In this document: positions 8,946-17,668 of the stretch, one piece after another
How the letters are laid out: every line of letters begins with the position of its first letter
Position numbering within the stretch: the stretch's first letter is position 1
NCBI GenBank assembly: GCA_016928975.1
Contig: JAFGJR010000074.1
Coordinates: 1-64,000 of the forward strand
Origin: Sedimentisphaerales bacterium
GTDB taxonomy: Bacteria > Planctomycetota > Phycisphaerae > Sedimentisphaerales > SG8-4
Direction of reading: 5' to 3'
DNA: 64,000 nucleotides
Notes under the pieces: model-generated
The model's database searches: none
Told to the model about the DNA's origin: nothing
What the model saw: only the letters and a program-made list of their open reading frames with translations
Position numbers and translations under genes: made by a program

Positions 8946-9716
8946 ATGAAGCATGCGGACAGGACAAGCATAGGGGGCGCGAAGAGCGGCTTTGCGACGA
9001 CCCATTGGTCGATCATCCAGGCGGCCAAGACCGACGATTTGACGCGACGACACGTGGTCATTGGCAACCTCACGACCACCTACTGGAAGCCGGTCTACTG
9101 CTACCTCAAGAGGCGAGGGTACGACAACGAGCAGGCCAAGGACCTGACACAGGACTTCTTCTGCGAGATCGTGCTCGGGCGCGGACTGGTGAGCAAGGCC
9201 GACCGCGAAAAGGGCCGGTTCCGGACGTTCCTGCTCACCGCCCTCGAACGGTACGCGGTCAGCAGGATCCGTCGCGACACGAGGCGAAAGGCGGCGCCCA
9301 AGGGAGGGCTGGTCGCCCTGGACTTCGAGGACCTGGCAAACCTGCCGACCCCGCACGCCTCCGGCACGGCGGAAGAGGCCTTCCATTTCCGCTGGGCGGC
9401 CGACCTGCTCGAACAGGTCCTGGCAGAAGTCAAAGAGGAGTACTGCGGCACGGATCGTGCTGCATACTGGGAGGTGTTCCGCCTGAAGATCCTGGTCCCG
9501 ATCCTCGAAGATGTCGAGGGTCCGCCGTTGGCGGAGCTTTGCGCGAGGTTTGGGATCGACAACGAATCCCGGGCGGCCAATATCATCGTCACCGTCAAGC
9601 GCCGATTCCGGGCGGTTCTCCGGCGTCACTTGCGGGACCTGGTGGGATCGGATTCCGAGGTGGACGACGAGTTGAACGAGATTTTCAGAATTCTGTCTGG
9701 ACCTCGCGCAGGATGA
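8946..9716 (+). CDS. ECF-like RNA polymerase sigma factor (copy 2)
   Basis: A 256-residue sigma-70-family protein paralogous to the one at 3308-4042. The shared order is TTHWSIIQAA near residue 18, YCYLKRRGYDNEQAKDLTQD near 52-71, a KADREKGRFRTFLLTALER segment, then ELCARFGIDNESRAANIIV and a VKRRFRAVLRRHL helix as region 4. It should direct RNA polymerase to a dedicated promoter set; no matching target motif could be identified from the sequence alone. A near-consensus housekeeping promoter lies just upstream. The companion gene follows after 74 bases, the same arrangement as in copy 1. Confidence 0.87.
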   Translation: MKHADRTSIGGAKSGFATTHWSIIQAAKTDDLTRRHVVIGNLTTTYWKPVYCYLKRRGYDNEQAKDLTQDFFCEIVLGRGLVSKADREKGRFRTFLLTALERYAVSRIRRDTRRKAAPKGGLVALDFEDLANLPTPHASGTAEEAFHFRWAADLLEQVLAEVKEEYCGTDRAAYWEVFRLKILVPILEDVEGPPLAELCARFGIDNESRAANIIVTVKRRFRAVLRRHLRDLVGSDSEVDDELNEIFRILSGPRAG

Positions 9717-9790
9717 CGATGCATCCGGCGAATCACAGGCAGGAGAGTGGTGCGCGGTGCACCCGACATTGCTATTGATAGGTACATTCG

Positions 9791-10327
9791 ATGGACAAAG
9801 AATCGAAGGGACACCACTTACGGCCGGAGAAACTGGCGCGATTGTGGGATATCGGATCGGATGTCCATATCGAGGCGGCGGACAGTGCCGGCGCCGGCGA
9901 GGAGCGCTATGCCGAGCTGCTCCATGACTGGCTGGCGCGACAGTTGCCCCCCGACCCCGTCCAGACACAGGACCTCGTGTCTCTGCTGCCCGAGGCGCTG
10001 GGGCAAATCTGCCAGGAGGTTCGGCCGTTCTCGGGGGATTCGATCGGCTTCCTGCTTACCCATGCGGATACGGACGTCCAGGTGCTCAGGCGGATCAAGG
10101 ATTACGCCAAGGAATTGGGCGCCCCGCCGGCTGGCGAGGTCGAACGGGAGGTGGCCCTGGCCGTCTATTTCGCCGCGATTGCCGCCGCGCTGGTGTCTCA
10201 CGAGACCCGAATCTCTCAGCACGGTGACGCGAGACTCCGCAGCGCTTTTGAAGCTCTGAGCGAGCGGAACGCCGTCCCATCGGAGCTTCGATCGCTATTC
10301 CGCAAGGCCTGTCGTCGATCTCCGTGA
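9791..10327 (+). CDS. Sigma-factor companion protein, unknown function (copy 2)
   Basis: A 178-residue soluble, largely helical protein. Its C-terminal half (EVALAVYFAAIAAALVSH, later LRSLFRKAC) matches the same part of the 2717-3226 product (VYATIYFAAIARALIAH, later LKELYRQAQ). The N-terminal half differs more, with acidic stretches. No signal peptide, metal-binding cysteines or membrane helix are seen, so it is not a typical ZAS anti-sigma factor. Its position right after a sigma gene, repeated in the other module, suggests it works with that sigma factor. Function is inference only. Confidence 0.75.
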   Translation: MDKESKGHHLRPEKLARLWDIGSDVHIEAADSAGAGEERYAELLHDWLARQLPPDPVQTQDLVSLLPEALGQICQEVRPFSGDSIGFLLTHADTDVQVLRRIKDYAKELGAPPAGEVEREVALAVYFAAIAAALVSHETRISQHGDARLRSAFEALSERNAVPSELRSLFRKACRRSP

Positions 10328-10609
10328 TCGCCCCAACAATGCCACGATCTCCGTGACCGGCCTGGCCGCGCCCGCACCCCTCTTCATACCGGCGGCATTG
10401 TAGAACGCACACCTCGCCTCCTATTCCCGCCTATCGCCATCCGGTCAGTGTCCCCACGCGCTTGATGGAATCTCGCAAGAAAATGTCTCCCTGCCGCGCA
10501 GGATCTCTGCGGAAAGAGCGAACCCCTACGCGCAGAAACGCGGTGCCGGTCGTGAATCGAAGCGGTTCGATCCAGTCGGCACGCGAAAGAATGAAACAGA
10601 GGTGAAGCC

Positions 10610-12661
10610 ATGTGTCCCATGCTCAGGTTCGCTCATCCGCATGTTCGTCCCTGGCGACAAGCCCTTATCGTGAGTGTTGCCGCTCTGATCTACGCCTGCG
10701 GCAGCGTCACTGCTCATCCCATGGCCTCCGCAGACGCCCGGCGAGTCGTACAAGGTTGGCTGAGCACCAGTGGAGAGGCCCTCGGTGTCAGAATGGGCAA
10801 AGACGTCGTGAGGGTGGACAGCTACGCCGGGCAGGACGGCGCCGTGCTCTACCACGTCGTCTCCCTGAAGCCGGGCGGGTTCGTGATCACCTCCGCAGAC
10901 GACGAGATCGAGCCCATCATCGCCTTCGCCGATGACGGGACGTGTGAGTTCTCCGAGAACAACCCGTTGTTCGTGCTTGTGACGCGGGACATGCAGGCCC
11001 GCATGGAGGGCGTTGCAGTCTCGGCCGGCAGCAGGGTCTTCGCGGCCCGGGCGGCGGAAGGCCCCGGCGGCGGCGCCAAATCCAAATGGCATCTTCTGAT
11101 GGGTCAGACAGATGTGCGTCTGTACTCGGCGGCGGCAGAAGTCGCCCAGTTCGTTCCCAACGACGTGCGCGTGCCGCCGTTGCTGGCGAGCCGCTGGAAT
11201 CAGTCGACCGAGCACGGATACTCCTGTTACAACTACTTCACCCCGCAATTGCAGAACGGCAAGCTCGTCTTCCAGTCGGGCGCGGTGGATAATTGCCCCT
11301 GCGGTTGTGTCGCGACGGCCCTTGCTCAGTTGATGTACTACTGGCGCTACCCGGAGCGATCGCCCAGGCAGTCCGAGTACACGATCTTGGTCGCCGCCGG
11401 CGAGGACAGGCCGGACTACGAGTGGCCCGTCCTTCTGCGCGGCGGCGATTCCGAAGGTGGGCCGTACGACTGGGACAAGATGCCCGCCATCCCTGCCCAG
11501 GACGCGACGGACGAGCAGCGGCAGGCCATCGGGGCGCTGTGTGCGGACGCCGGCGCCGCCGTCCACATGAGCTATGGCTCCGATGGGTCGGGGACCACCA
11601 TGGACAGCATCGCCCCCGCCCTTCGCGATACGTTCCACTACCGCAACGCCGTGTTCGGGATCGACCGGCACGATTCGCTCGTCTATGATCTGTCGTCGGA
11701 GCTGGAGTCCATGGCAAACCCGAATCTCGACGCCGGTTGTCCGGTCCTCCTGTGCCTGCTGTCGGCTACTCGCGGGCACGCCATCATCACCGATGGGTAC
11801 GGCTACAATTTCTCCTCCCTGTACTACCACTTGAACATGGGCTGGAGCGGCGTGGATGACGCCTGGTACAACATGCCCCACGTCAGCACTTACACGGTGG
11901 TTGGGGCCTGTATCTACAACGTCTTTCCCCTGGCCGGCGGCGAGATCATCAGTGGGCGAGTCGCCGATTCACAGGGCCGTCCAGTCGGCGATGTCACGGT
12001 GGTCCTGACCGAGGGGGCTGCCGAGCGAGTCACCACGACGAACGAGGCGGGCGTCTACGCGTTCGTCGCTGTGACGTCCGAAGGCCGCTGTCAAGTCTCC
12101 GTGAGCCAGGAGGGCTGCGCGTTCACGCCGGCTGAGCGCGCGGTGACCACAGGTCGGTCGATGGACGCGAGCCCGCTGTGCGGGAACGTCTGGGCCGTGG
12201 ACTTCACGCTGGCGGGTCCAGGGGACGAGAGCGACTCCGGCCGCGAAGACGACGGCAATACCGAGACCTTTGAAGGGGACCGGACTGCGGGCCAATTCGA
12301 CTGGATCACCGACTGGGTCATCAGCGACGCCGCGTGGACCTCTCCACACCACAGCATCAAGAGCAAGCCCATCGGCCATGGCGCATCATCGTCGTTGGCC
12401 ATCAGCCTGGACTGTCGGGAGGGCGAGATCTCCTTCTATCTCAAAGTCTCGTCCGAGGGCAACTGTGACTTCCTGACGTTCCGCATCGACGGCCGGCTAC
12501 TGAGGAGCTGGTCCGGCCAGGAGGACTGGCAGTATGTCTCGTTCCCTGTGACGGGCGGCCGGCACAGCTTTCAGTGGCAGTATTCCAAGGACTACTCGGT
12601 CGCCAAACGAGACGACTGTGCCTGGCTGGACGACATCACCTTCCCGATCTCACGACCGTAG
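10610..12661 (+). CDS. Secreted C10-family (streptopain-like) cysteine peptidase
   Basis: A 683-residue exported protease. The signal peptide ends near SVTAHPMA. The prodomain follows (ADARRVVQGWLS; VSLKPGGFVITSADDEIEPI). The papain-like catalytic domain has the nucleophile in GCVATALAQLMYYW (Cys233) and the general base in RGHAIITDGYG (His390), with the typical LNMGWSG segment after it. A carboxypeptidase-regulatory-like beta-sandwich (SGRVADSQGRPVGDVTVVLT) occupies about 445-530. A lectin-like C-terminal domain with LDCREGEISFYLKVSSEGNC completes it. No PEP-CTERM or other sorting tail is seen. AGAGGTG precedes ATG 10610. The next gene downstream also encodes a likely secreted protein with peptidase-like features. 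Confidence 0.88.
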   Translation: MCPMLRFAHPHVRPWRQALIVSVAALIYACGSVTAHPMASADARRVVQGWLSTSGEALGVRMGKDVVRVDSYAGQDGAVLYHVVSLKPGGFVITSADDEIEPIIAFADDGTCEFSENNPLFVLVTRDMQARMEGVAVSAGSRVFAARAAEGPGGGAKSKWHLLMGQTDVRLYSAAAEVAQFVPNDVRVPPLLASRWNQSTEHGYSCYNYFTPQLQNGKLVFQSGAVDNCPCGCVATALAQLMYYWRYPERSPRQSEYTILVAAGEDRPDYEWPVLLRGGDSEGGPYDWDKMPAIPAQDATDEQRQAIGALCADAGAAVHMSYGSDGSGTTMDSIAPALRDTFHYRNAVFGIDRHDSLVYDLSSELESMANPNLDAGCPVLLCLLSATRGHAIITDGYGYNFSSLYYHLNMGWSGVDDAWYNMPHVSTYTVVGACIYNVFPLAGGEIISGRVADSQGRPVGDVTVVLTEGAAERVTTTNEAGVYAFVAVTSEGRCQVSVSQEGCAFTPAERAVTTGRSMDASPLCGNVWAVDFTLAGPGDESDSGREDDGNTETFEGDRTAGQFDWITDWVISDAAWTSPHHSIKSKPIGHGASSSLAISLDCREGEISFYLKVSSEGNCDFLTFRIDGRLLRSWSGQEDWQYVSFPVTGGRHSFQWQYSKDYSVAKRDDCAWLDDITFPISRP

Positions 12662-12802
12662 GCTCGGATCCGTCAGGCTCCGGGCGAACAACATACCTTC
12701 ACCCCTTTTTGTGAGGACGCAGCCATGAACAAGAAGAAATGTCAACCGCAGGTCGCTGTAACGAGCCACGAACCAAACGCCGCAATTGCCAGGGAGATCA
12801 CC

Positions 12803-14602
12803 ATGAACCGACACAAATTCGTCGTGCTGGCCGCATTGGCCACGATCCTGATCCACGCTTCACTCACATTGGCCGTCGACTACTTCATCGCCAGCGGCTA
12901 TACCGACAGTGAGTACAACGACTATGGCTGGTGCAAGGTGGCCGGCCTGGTCGACGCATTCAACGGCATTGGCCTGACCCAGTACAAGCTCGTGGGCGCC
13001 AGTCCGTGGCAGTTCTATGAGAACTCCCTCATGCCGTCATCGAATCTGCGATGGCCGTTTGACGCCATTCGGGCCGATTACGCGACGCTTGGCGTGTTCT
13101 GTGGCCACGCGGGCACCTTCAAGGACAAGTCCGCCAACAAGTTCTGTCTATTCTTGCAGGCGAGAGATGCGTTCGGCGGGACCGACGTGATCGCCGGCGA
13201 GATGATGGCGCTGGGCGAGAGTCTCAGCCGGGATTCCGCCTATCCGGGATACTGCCGTTACTTCATGGCCCTTGGGTGCAACACCGTGGCCATGGGACCG
13301 GCCATGTCCGACGCCGGCAATCCCACATTCTCCCGACCTGACCTCTATGACAGGACGAACTCAAACCACGCCGATCCCGCCAAGATCTGGTGGCCTGTCA
13401 TGACGGACGGATTGCGGATGGTCATGGGGTTCACGGACTACTCCTATTCCGGCAATCTGGATCGTGGCAAGTGGCAGAAATTCAAGACCTATTACGACAT
13501 GGGTGGCTCGATCGCGTGGTCGTTCGCCAATACGGCGCTCGATGCGTCCAGCTACCACAAGCCGGTAGTGCTGACCCAGGGGCGAGACGGGGATGAGTGT
13601 CTATCCATTGAAAACGAACACTACTTCCGGACCTATCGGCCCAATGGGAATGGGACATTCCGCTGGCACTGGTGGGGTTCCGATCGAGTTCGCAGCTTCA
13701 ACGGCTACTATGTGTGGGATGGCCCTGATCCCGCGGGTGCATCGAACGGCGGCGCGGATCGGACGACCGACCTGCCCAGTGAAGGGTGGGTATATGAGAG
13801 CAGCGACGCCGGGGCCGGTGAGGATCCCACGATTGAGAGATACCTGGCGGCGCTGGGGGCCGAGAGCAACGCCATGTTGTTCGATGCTCCTCGGGAGCGC
13901 GCCACCTACAAAATCGCCGACGGACGGCAGTTGTCGGTGGACCGCCGCAGTGGCTGCCTGCTCTATCAGGACGCTCAGGTCTCGGCCTTGAACGGACCCA
14001 GTGGCCTGTCCCAGGATGAGTGCATCGAGCTGGCCAGGTCCTTTCTGATCGATAGCAAGATCGTGGGACCCAATGAGGTCGTGGTGGACAGCGTGGTGAC
14101 GGAAACGTACATGACAGTTACGGATCGCCAGAGTGATCCAGCGTCCCAGAACCCTGAGCCGCAAGTCGCGCGTTACACCGTCGTCCTCAAGAGGAATCTC
14201 GGCGAGCTTCCGATCCTCACGAATGACACCGACACGATCCGTGTGGAGATCGGCCAGAATGGGAAGATCGCATCCCTGGTCAGTTCCTATAAGTATGGCC
14301 GCAGGGTCAGCAAGGTGGAGTCTGTGAAGGGCGCACTGCCGGACACGTGGCAAGCCAGAGCCGTGTTCGCGAAGTCGGGCAGTATCCAGAACATCCGGGC
14401 AGGCATGCTGCCGATGCCTGATGGAACCTACGTCCCGGTCTACGAGGTCGCGGCGGTCACGTTCCCGGACGGACGCCTGCCCGTCGCTCAGATCACCTGC
14501 CATCGGATGGACACACTGGAGCCCGTCGTTGGCGACGAGGCATCCGCCGGTGATGACCACACGCTGGGGTCCGATGAGCCAGCGTCCGAACCGAGCAAGT
14601 GA
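12803..14602 (+). CDS. Secreted DUF6345-type protein, possible caspase-like peptidase
   Basis: A 599-residue exported protein. ATG 12803 is chosen because AGGGAG lies just upstream and the product begins with a clean signal peptide (VVLAALATILIHASLTLA); a start at 12725 would add 26 residues before it. The N-terminal half is DUF6345-like (DYFIASGYTDSEYNDYGW). Two strand-ends stand out: TLGVFCGHAG with His102, and YFMALGCNTV with Cys159. Their spacing and setting resemble the His/Cys dyad of caspase/gingipain-fold peptidases; this is my inference. The C-terminal half (residues about 350-590) has repeated beta/alpha segments such as YKIADGRQLSVDRRSGCLLY that look like PepSY/propeptide modules. 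It follows the C10 peptidase and ends at a strong terminator. Confidence 0.75.
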   Translation: MNRHKFVVLAALATILIHASLTLAVDYFIASGYTDSEYNDYGWCKVAGLVDAFNGIGLTQYKLVGASPWQFYENSLMPSSNLRWPFDAIRADYATLGVFCGHAGTFKDKSANKFCLFLQARDAFGGTDVIAGEMMALGESLSRDSAYPGYCRYFMALGCNTVAMGPAMSDAGNPTFSRPDLYDRTNSNHADPAKIWWPVMTDGLRMVMGFTDYSYSGNLDRGKWQKFKTYYDMGGSIAWSFANTALDASSYHKPVVLTQGRDGDECLSIENEHYFRTYRPNGNGTFRWHWWGSDRVRSFNGYYVWDGPDPAGASNGGADRTTDLPSEGWVYESSDAGAGEDPTIERYLAALGAESNAMLFDAPRERATYKIADGRQLSVDRRSGCLLYQDAQVSALNGPSGLSQDECIELARSFLIDSKIVGPNEVVVDSVVTETYMTVTDRQSDPASQNPEPQVARYTVVLKRNLGELPILTNDTDTIRVEIGQNGKIASLVSSYKYGRRVSKVESVKGALPDTWQARAVFAKSGSIQNIRAGMLPMPDGTYVPVYEVAAVTFPDGRLPVAQITCHRMDTLEPVVGDEASAGDDHTLGSDEPASEPSK

Positions 14603-14655
14603 CCGGAGGAACCGCTGACGGAGGGGATAGGTCGCGACGGCCACCGGGTGGGTCG

Positions 14656-14696
14656 CAGGGCTGCGAGCACGAGCTCGCAGCCCTGTCTCTTTTGTT
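14656..14696 (+). terminator. Intrinsic terminator after the peptidase pair
   Basis: CAGGGCTGCGAG (14656-14667) and CTCGCAGCCCTG (14674-14685) form a perfect 12-bp GC-rich stem with a 6-base loop, followed by the T-rich run tctcttttgtt. It separates the peptidase genes from the polysaccharide cluster. Confidence 0.85.
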
Positions 14697-14882
14697 CCGG
14701 GTGGATGCGTCGCCGGGAGGCGGCGATTCCGAGGCAGGCCGGTAATACCACGGCACTACGCTCCGCGAATCGCCAGTAGATGGAACCGCAAAAATGGCTG
14801 GCCACTCCGAAAAAAGTTGCGGCCGTTGTGTGTAAAAATAGGGAAAAGCGGGGTAGTGTGGGTGTCCGTGATGATTTATGTC

Positions 14883-14911
14883 TTGACCCTGGGGTGTCTG
14901 AGTGGTATAGT
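14883..14911 (+). promoter_or_regulatory. Sigma-70-type promoter of the exopolysaccharide cluster
   Basis: TTGACC (14883-14888), exactly 17 bases, TATAGT (14906-14911), inside a locally AT-rich stretch. It is the best promoter match in the window and lies upstream of some 41 kb of same-strand polysaccharide genes. Confidence 0.7.
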
Positions 14912-14917
14912 AAGATA

Positions 14918-15346
14918 ACAGTTTTTCGCAGACTGATGAGTTGGGTAGTTAGTCCGTGTGATGATCCGGAGTGTGAAAGGCTCTCTCGCAGAGAAGCTGG
15001 GAGGCACGTCACAGGCAATCACATGGAGGGGGTTAGGAAAGGGCATTTGGCGTTCTGCAATTCCCGAGCACGCAAGACGAGAGTCGGGACGCATTACAGC
15101 CTCAGGATGCCGCCAAGACACTGTGCGAGACACTGATACTTCCCACTGAGTTGGATGCTGAGTCGGGCGCCTATGAGGTGCCGTGCTCAGGGCTGTGGTG
15201 AGTCGCAGTGGCGTCGCTGGCAACAGCAGACGCACTCGGCGCGCCCTGCGCGGACGGAGTCTACATAGGCAAGTCCGATAATCGGGCCACGCGGTTCAGG
15301 CCGATATCGGGCAGCGAGGGTAGAAGTAGATGCTGGGGACGTGCAG
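14918..15346 (+). other. Long untranslated leader of the exopolysaccharide cluster
   Basis: About 430 bases separate the predicted transcription start from the first cluster gene. No supported gene lies here; the open frame at 14780-15136 has no ribosome site and spans the promoter. I saw no JUMPstart/ops core and no recognisable c-di-GMP riboswitch core. Some local hairpins exist, e.g. GCTCTCT-cgc-AGAGAAGC (about 14982-14999). The length suggests room for post-initiation control. Confidence 0.45.
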
Positions 15347-17668
15347 ATGACCATTGTTTATGCTACAGTCCTTTTCGGGACGATGACGATCGCCACATTT
15401 CTTGTGCCGATCATCTCGCGGTTGGCCAAGAGATATCGCCTTGTCGATCCCCCAGGCCCGCGAAAGGTGCATCACGCCCCGATCCCTCGCATCGGTGGCA
15501 TCGCCTTCATCGTGCCGACACTCGCGTTGGTGTCGCCTTTGTTCTTCCTGAACAACGAGATCGGCCGGTCTTTTCGCGAACAGGGGGTGGAGTTTACCGT
15601 CCTGCTGGCGGCTGCGTCCCTCATGTTCGTCATCGGCCTGATCGATGATCTGCGATCGGTGCCGGGCTACATCAAGCTATTGTGCCTGCTCGTGGCTTCC
15701 CTGGCGGTTTGTGCATCCGGGGCGACGCTACGATCGTTTTCGCTGGGGACATGGTTGGATGTCCAGACGGGTCTGGCCGGCTGGCCGCTGACAGTGCTCT
15801 GGATCACGGCGATCACGGTGTGCATGAACTTCGTGGACGGACTGGACGGGCTTGCCGCCGGGATCGCGGCCATGGTCTGTGGCGCCATCGCTCTGTTGGC
15901 CTTCCTGACCGATCAGGCGGCGATGGTCGTCCTGATGCTGGCGCTGTTGGGCAGCGTGGTAGGATTCCTGTTGTTCAACTTCCATCCCGCGAAAATCTTC
16001 ATGGGCGACGGCGGCTCGATGTTCCTCGGCTTCGTGATCGGAGCCGGCAGCATCGTGTGCCAGACGAAGACGTCCACCGCGGTGGGCCTGGTGCTCCCGT
16101 TCCTCGTGTTGGGTGTGCCGATCTTCGACACCGGGTTCACGATCTTCCGTCGCCAGATCCTGGAGCGTCGTTCAGCGTTCTCGCCCGACCGCAAGCACCT
16201 GCACCACCTGCTCCTGGACCTTGGACTGTGTCAGCGCACCGTGGCCCTGGTCATCTATGCGGTCACGGCGATCAACGCGAGCATCGGGGTGTTCCTGATC
16301 ACGGCGACGAACGGACAAGCGGTGGGGCTGACGGTCGCCGGATTGCTGTTGCTGCTCTGCCTGTTCATGTGCGTCCATAGCAGGCGCCATTATGAGATCT
16401 TGGCGACCTTGAAACACAACTGGATCATTGGCCGGGAGATCAAGGCGGTCAATCACAATTTCGAGGCGGCGGAGCTGAGAATGCGTGATGCCACGACCTT
16501 CGCCAGGTGGTGGGAGATTGTATGCGAGATGGGCGGCCAGATGTACTTCCAGAGCATCGGTCTGTGGAATCGGCGCAACGGCGATTACGTGAGCGCCCGT
16601 GCCTGGGACGCGCCCGATGGGAAGTTCCCGACGAACCGGACCACGCAGGTCCACCTGCCGCTTCGGCCGAGCCCCGCCGGTGAGTGCGAGTTGAGGGTGC
16701 GCATCTGGGTGAACGGCTGTCTGGAAGTGGGCGGCCGGCAGGCACTGCTGCTGGCCAGGTTGATGGACGAGTTCCCGCCGCCGGTAGAGAAGGGGGCGGA
16801 GGAACACACGGAGGCGCCTGTGCCGTGCGAAAGTCCGATTTTGTCAAGACAAGAGGAGGCCAGGAACGTGACCGTTGCAGAAGCACAGACAATGACCAGC
16901 GAGGCGCAGATGCCTGCGCCGGTAACCCTCATGGGAGTCCCGGTCGTGCCTTTCGAGACGTACGATCAGGCCCTGGCATGTATCGAAGAGAAGATAGAAT
17001 CGAACTGCCGATCCCTTTGCGTGGCCATCAACCCCATCAAGATGCATCGAGCCTGGCACGAGCCGGAGCTGCTCCACATGCTCCGGCAAACGGACGTGAG
17101 CATCTGCGACGGCATCGGCGTCTCACTCGCTTCCCGCATCCTCCATGGTCGGAGCATCAAGCGGATTACCGGATGTGACCTGTTCTTCAAGCTCCTGTCG
17201 CTGGCGTCTCGGCGACGGTGGGGCGTGTATCTGTTGGGGGCTTCGGCCCAGGCCAATGCGGCCGCACGCCAGGGTCTGCAAGACATGTATCCCCAGTTGA
17301 GGATCGTCGGATGGCACGACGGGTATTTTGAGGATTCAGCCCCGGTGGTCGACGACATCAACGCCAGCGGGGCGGACCTGCTGTTTGTGGCCATGGGCTC
17401 TCCGAAACAGGAGTACTGGCTCTCGCGTCACCGACATCTCCTCGACGCCAGATTTTGTATGGGGGTGGGGGGAAGCTTCGATGTCGCGTCCGGCAACATC
17501 AAGAGAGCCCCGAAGGTCTTTCGGATGACCGGCACGGAGTTTCTGTTCCGCTTTGCAGTGGAGCCACGCAAACGATTATCCCACCAGGGCATTCTTCTGC
17601 GGTTTCTGCTCCGAGTGGTCGGCGCCAAGCTGTCAGGCGCCGATGCATCCCTGAGCGGAGCCAACTGA
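15347..17668 (+). CDS. WecA-like phosphoglycosyltransferase fused to WecG/TagA/CpsF glycosyltransferase
   Basis: A 773-residue fusion that could do the first two steps of repeat-unit assembly on undecaprenyl phosphate. The N-terminal part, to about residue 345, is a polytopic MraY/WecA enzyme: DPPGPRKVHHAPIPRIGG, LIDDLRSVPGY, NFVDGLDGLAAG, FHPAKIFMGDGGS and the DRKHLHHLLLDLG loop. A soluble linker domain follows (about 350-490). The C-terminal part, from about residue 520, is a GT26-type enzyme: INPIKMHRAWHEPELL, ICDGIGVSLASR, ITGCDLF, MGSPKQEYW and GVGGSFDVASG. ATG 15347 is preferred to GTG 15341 because GGGGA lies seven bases before it. An internal ribosome site and in-frame GTG sit at the domain boundary (see next entry). 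First gene of the cluster. Confidence 0.92.
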   Translation: MTIVYATVLFGTMTIATFLVPIISRLAKRYRLVDPPGPRKVHHAPIPRIGGIAFIVPTLALVSPLFFLNNEIGRSFREQGVEFTVLLAAASLMFVIGLIDDLRSVPGYIKLLCLLVASLAVCASGATLRSFSLGTWLDVQTGLAGWPLTVLWITAITVCMNFVDGLDGLAAGIAAMVCGAIALLAFLTDQAAMVVLMLALLGSVVGFLLFNFHPAKIFMGDGGSMFLGFVIGAGSIVCQTKTSTAVGLVLPFLVLGVPIFDTGFTIFRRQILERRSAFSPDRKHLHHLLLDLGLCQRTVALVIYAVTAINASIGVFLITATNGQAVGLTVAGLLLLLCLFMCVHSRRHYEILATLKHNWIIGREIKAVNHNFEAAELRMRDATTFARWWEIVCEMGGQMYFQSIGLWNRRNGDYVSARAWDAPDGKFPTNRTTQVHLPLRPSPAGECELRVRIWVNGCLEVGGRQALLLARLMDEFPPPVEKGAEEHTEAPVPCESPILSRQEEARNVTVAEAQTMTSEAQMPAPVTLMGVPVVPFETYDQALACIEEKIESNCRSLCVAINPIKMHRAWHEPELLHMLRQTDVSICDGIGVSLASRILHGRSIKRITGCDLFFKLLSLASRRRWGVYLLGASAQANAAARQGLQDMYPQLRIVGWHDGYFEDSAPVVDDINASGADLLFVAMGSPKQEYWLSRHRHLLDARFCMGVGGSFDVASGNIKRAPKVFRMTGTEFLFRFAVEPRKRLSHQGILLRFLLRVVGAKLSGADASLSGAN
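16853..16870 (+). promoter_or_regulatory. Internal ribosome site and in-frame GTG at the fusion boundary
   Basis: GAGGAGG (16853-16859), eight bases, then GTG at 16868, in frame with the fusion gene (codon 508). It precedes the WecG/TagA domain exactly. It could be a relic of separate genes or could still yield a free glycosyltransferase of about 266 residues. Confidence 0.55.

Noticed and set aside
15040..15065. Possible sigma-54 promoter (TTGGCGTTCTGCAA)
   Set aside because: Only six bases separate the GG and GC elements; sigma-54 needs ten. No proper match was found elsewhere near the exosortase clients.
14780..15136. 118-codon plus-strand open frame before the EPS cluster
   Set aside because: It spans the predicted promoter, has no ribosome site and no protein-like pattern.
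14918..15346. JUMPstart/ops or c-di-GMP riboswitch in the EPS leader
   Set aside because: The characteristic core sequences are not present by eye; a covariance search would be needed to find divergent forms.
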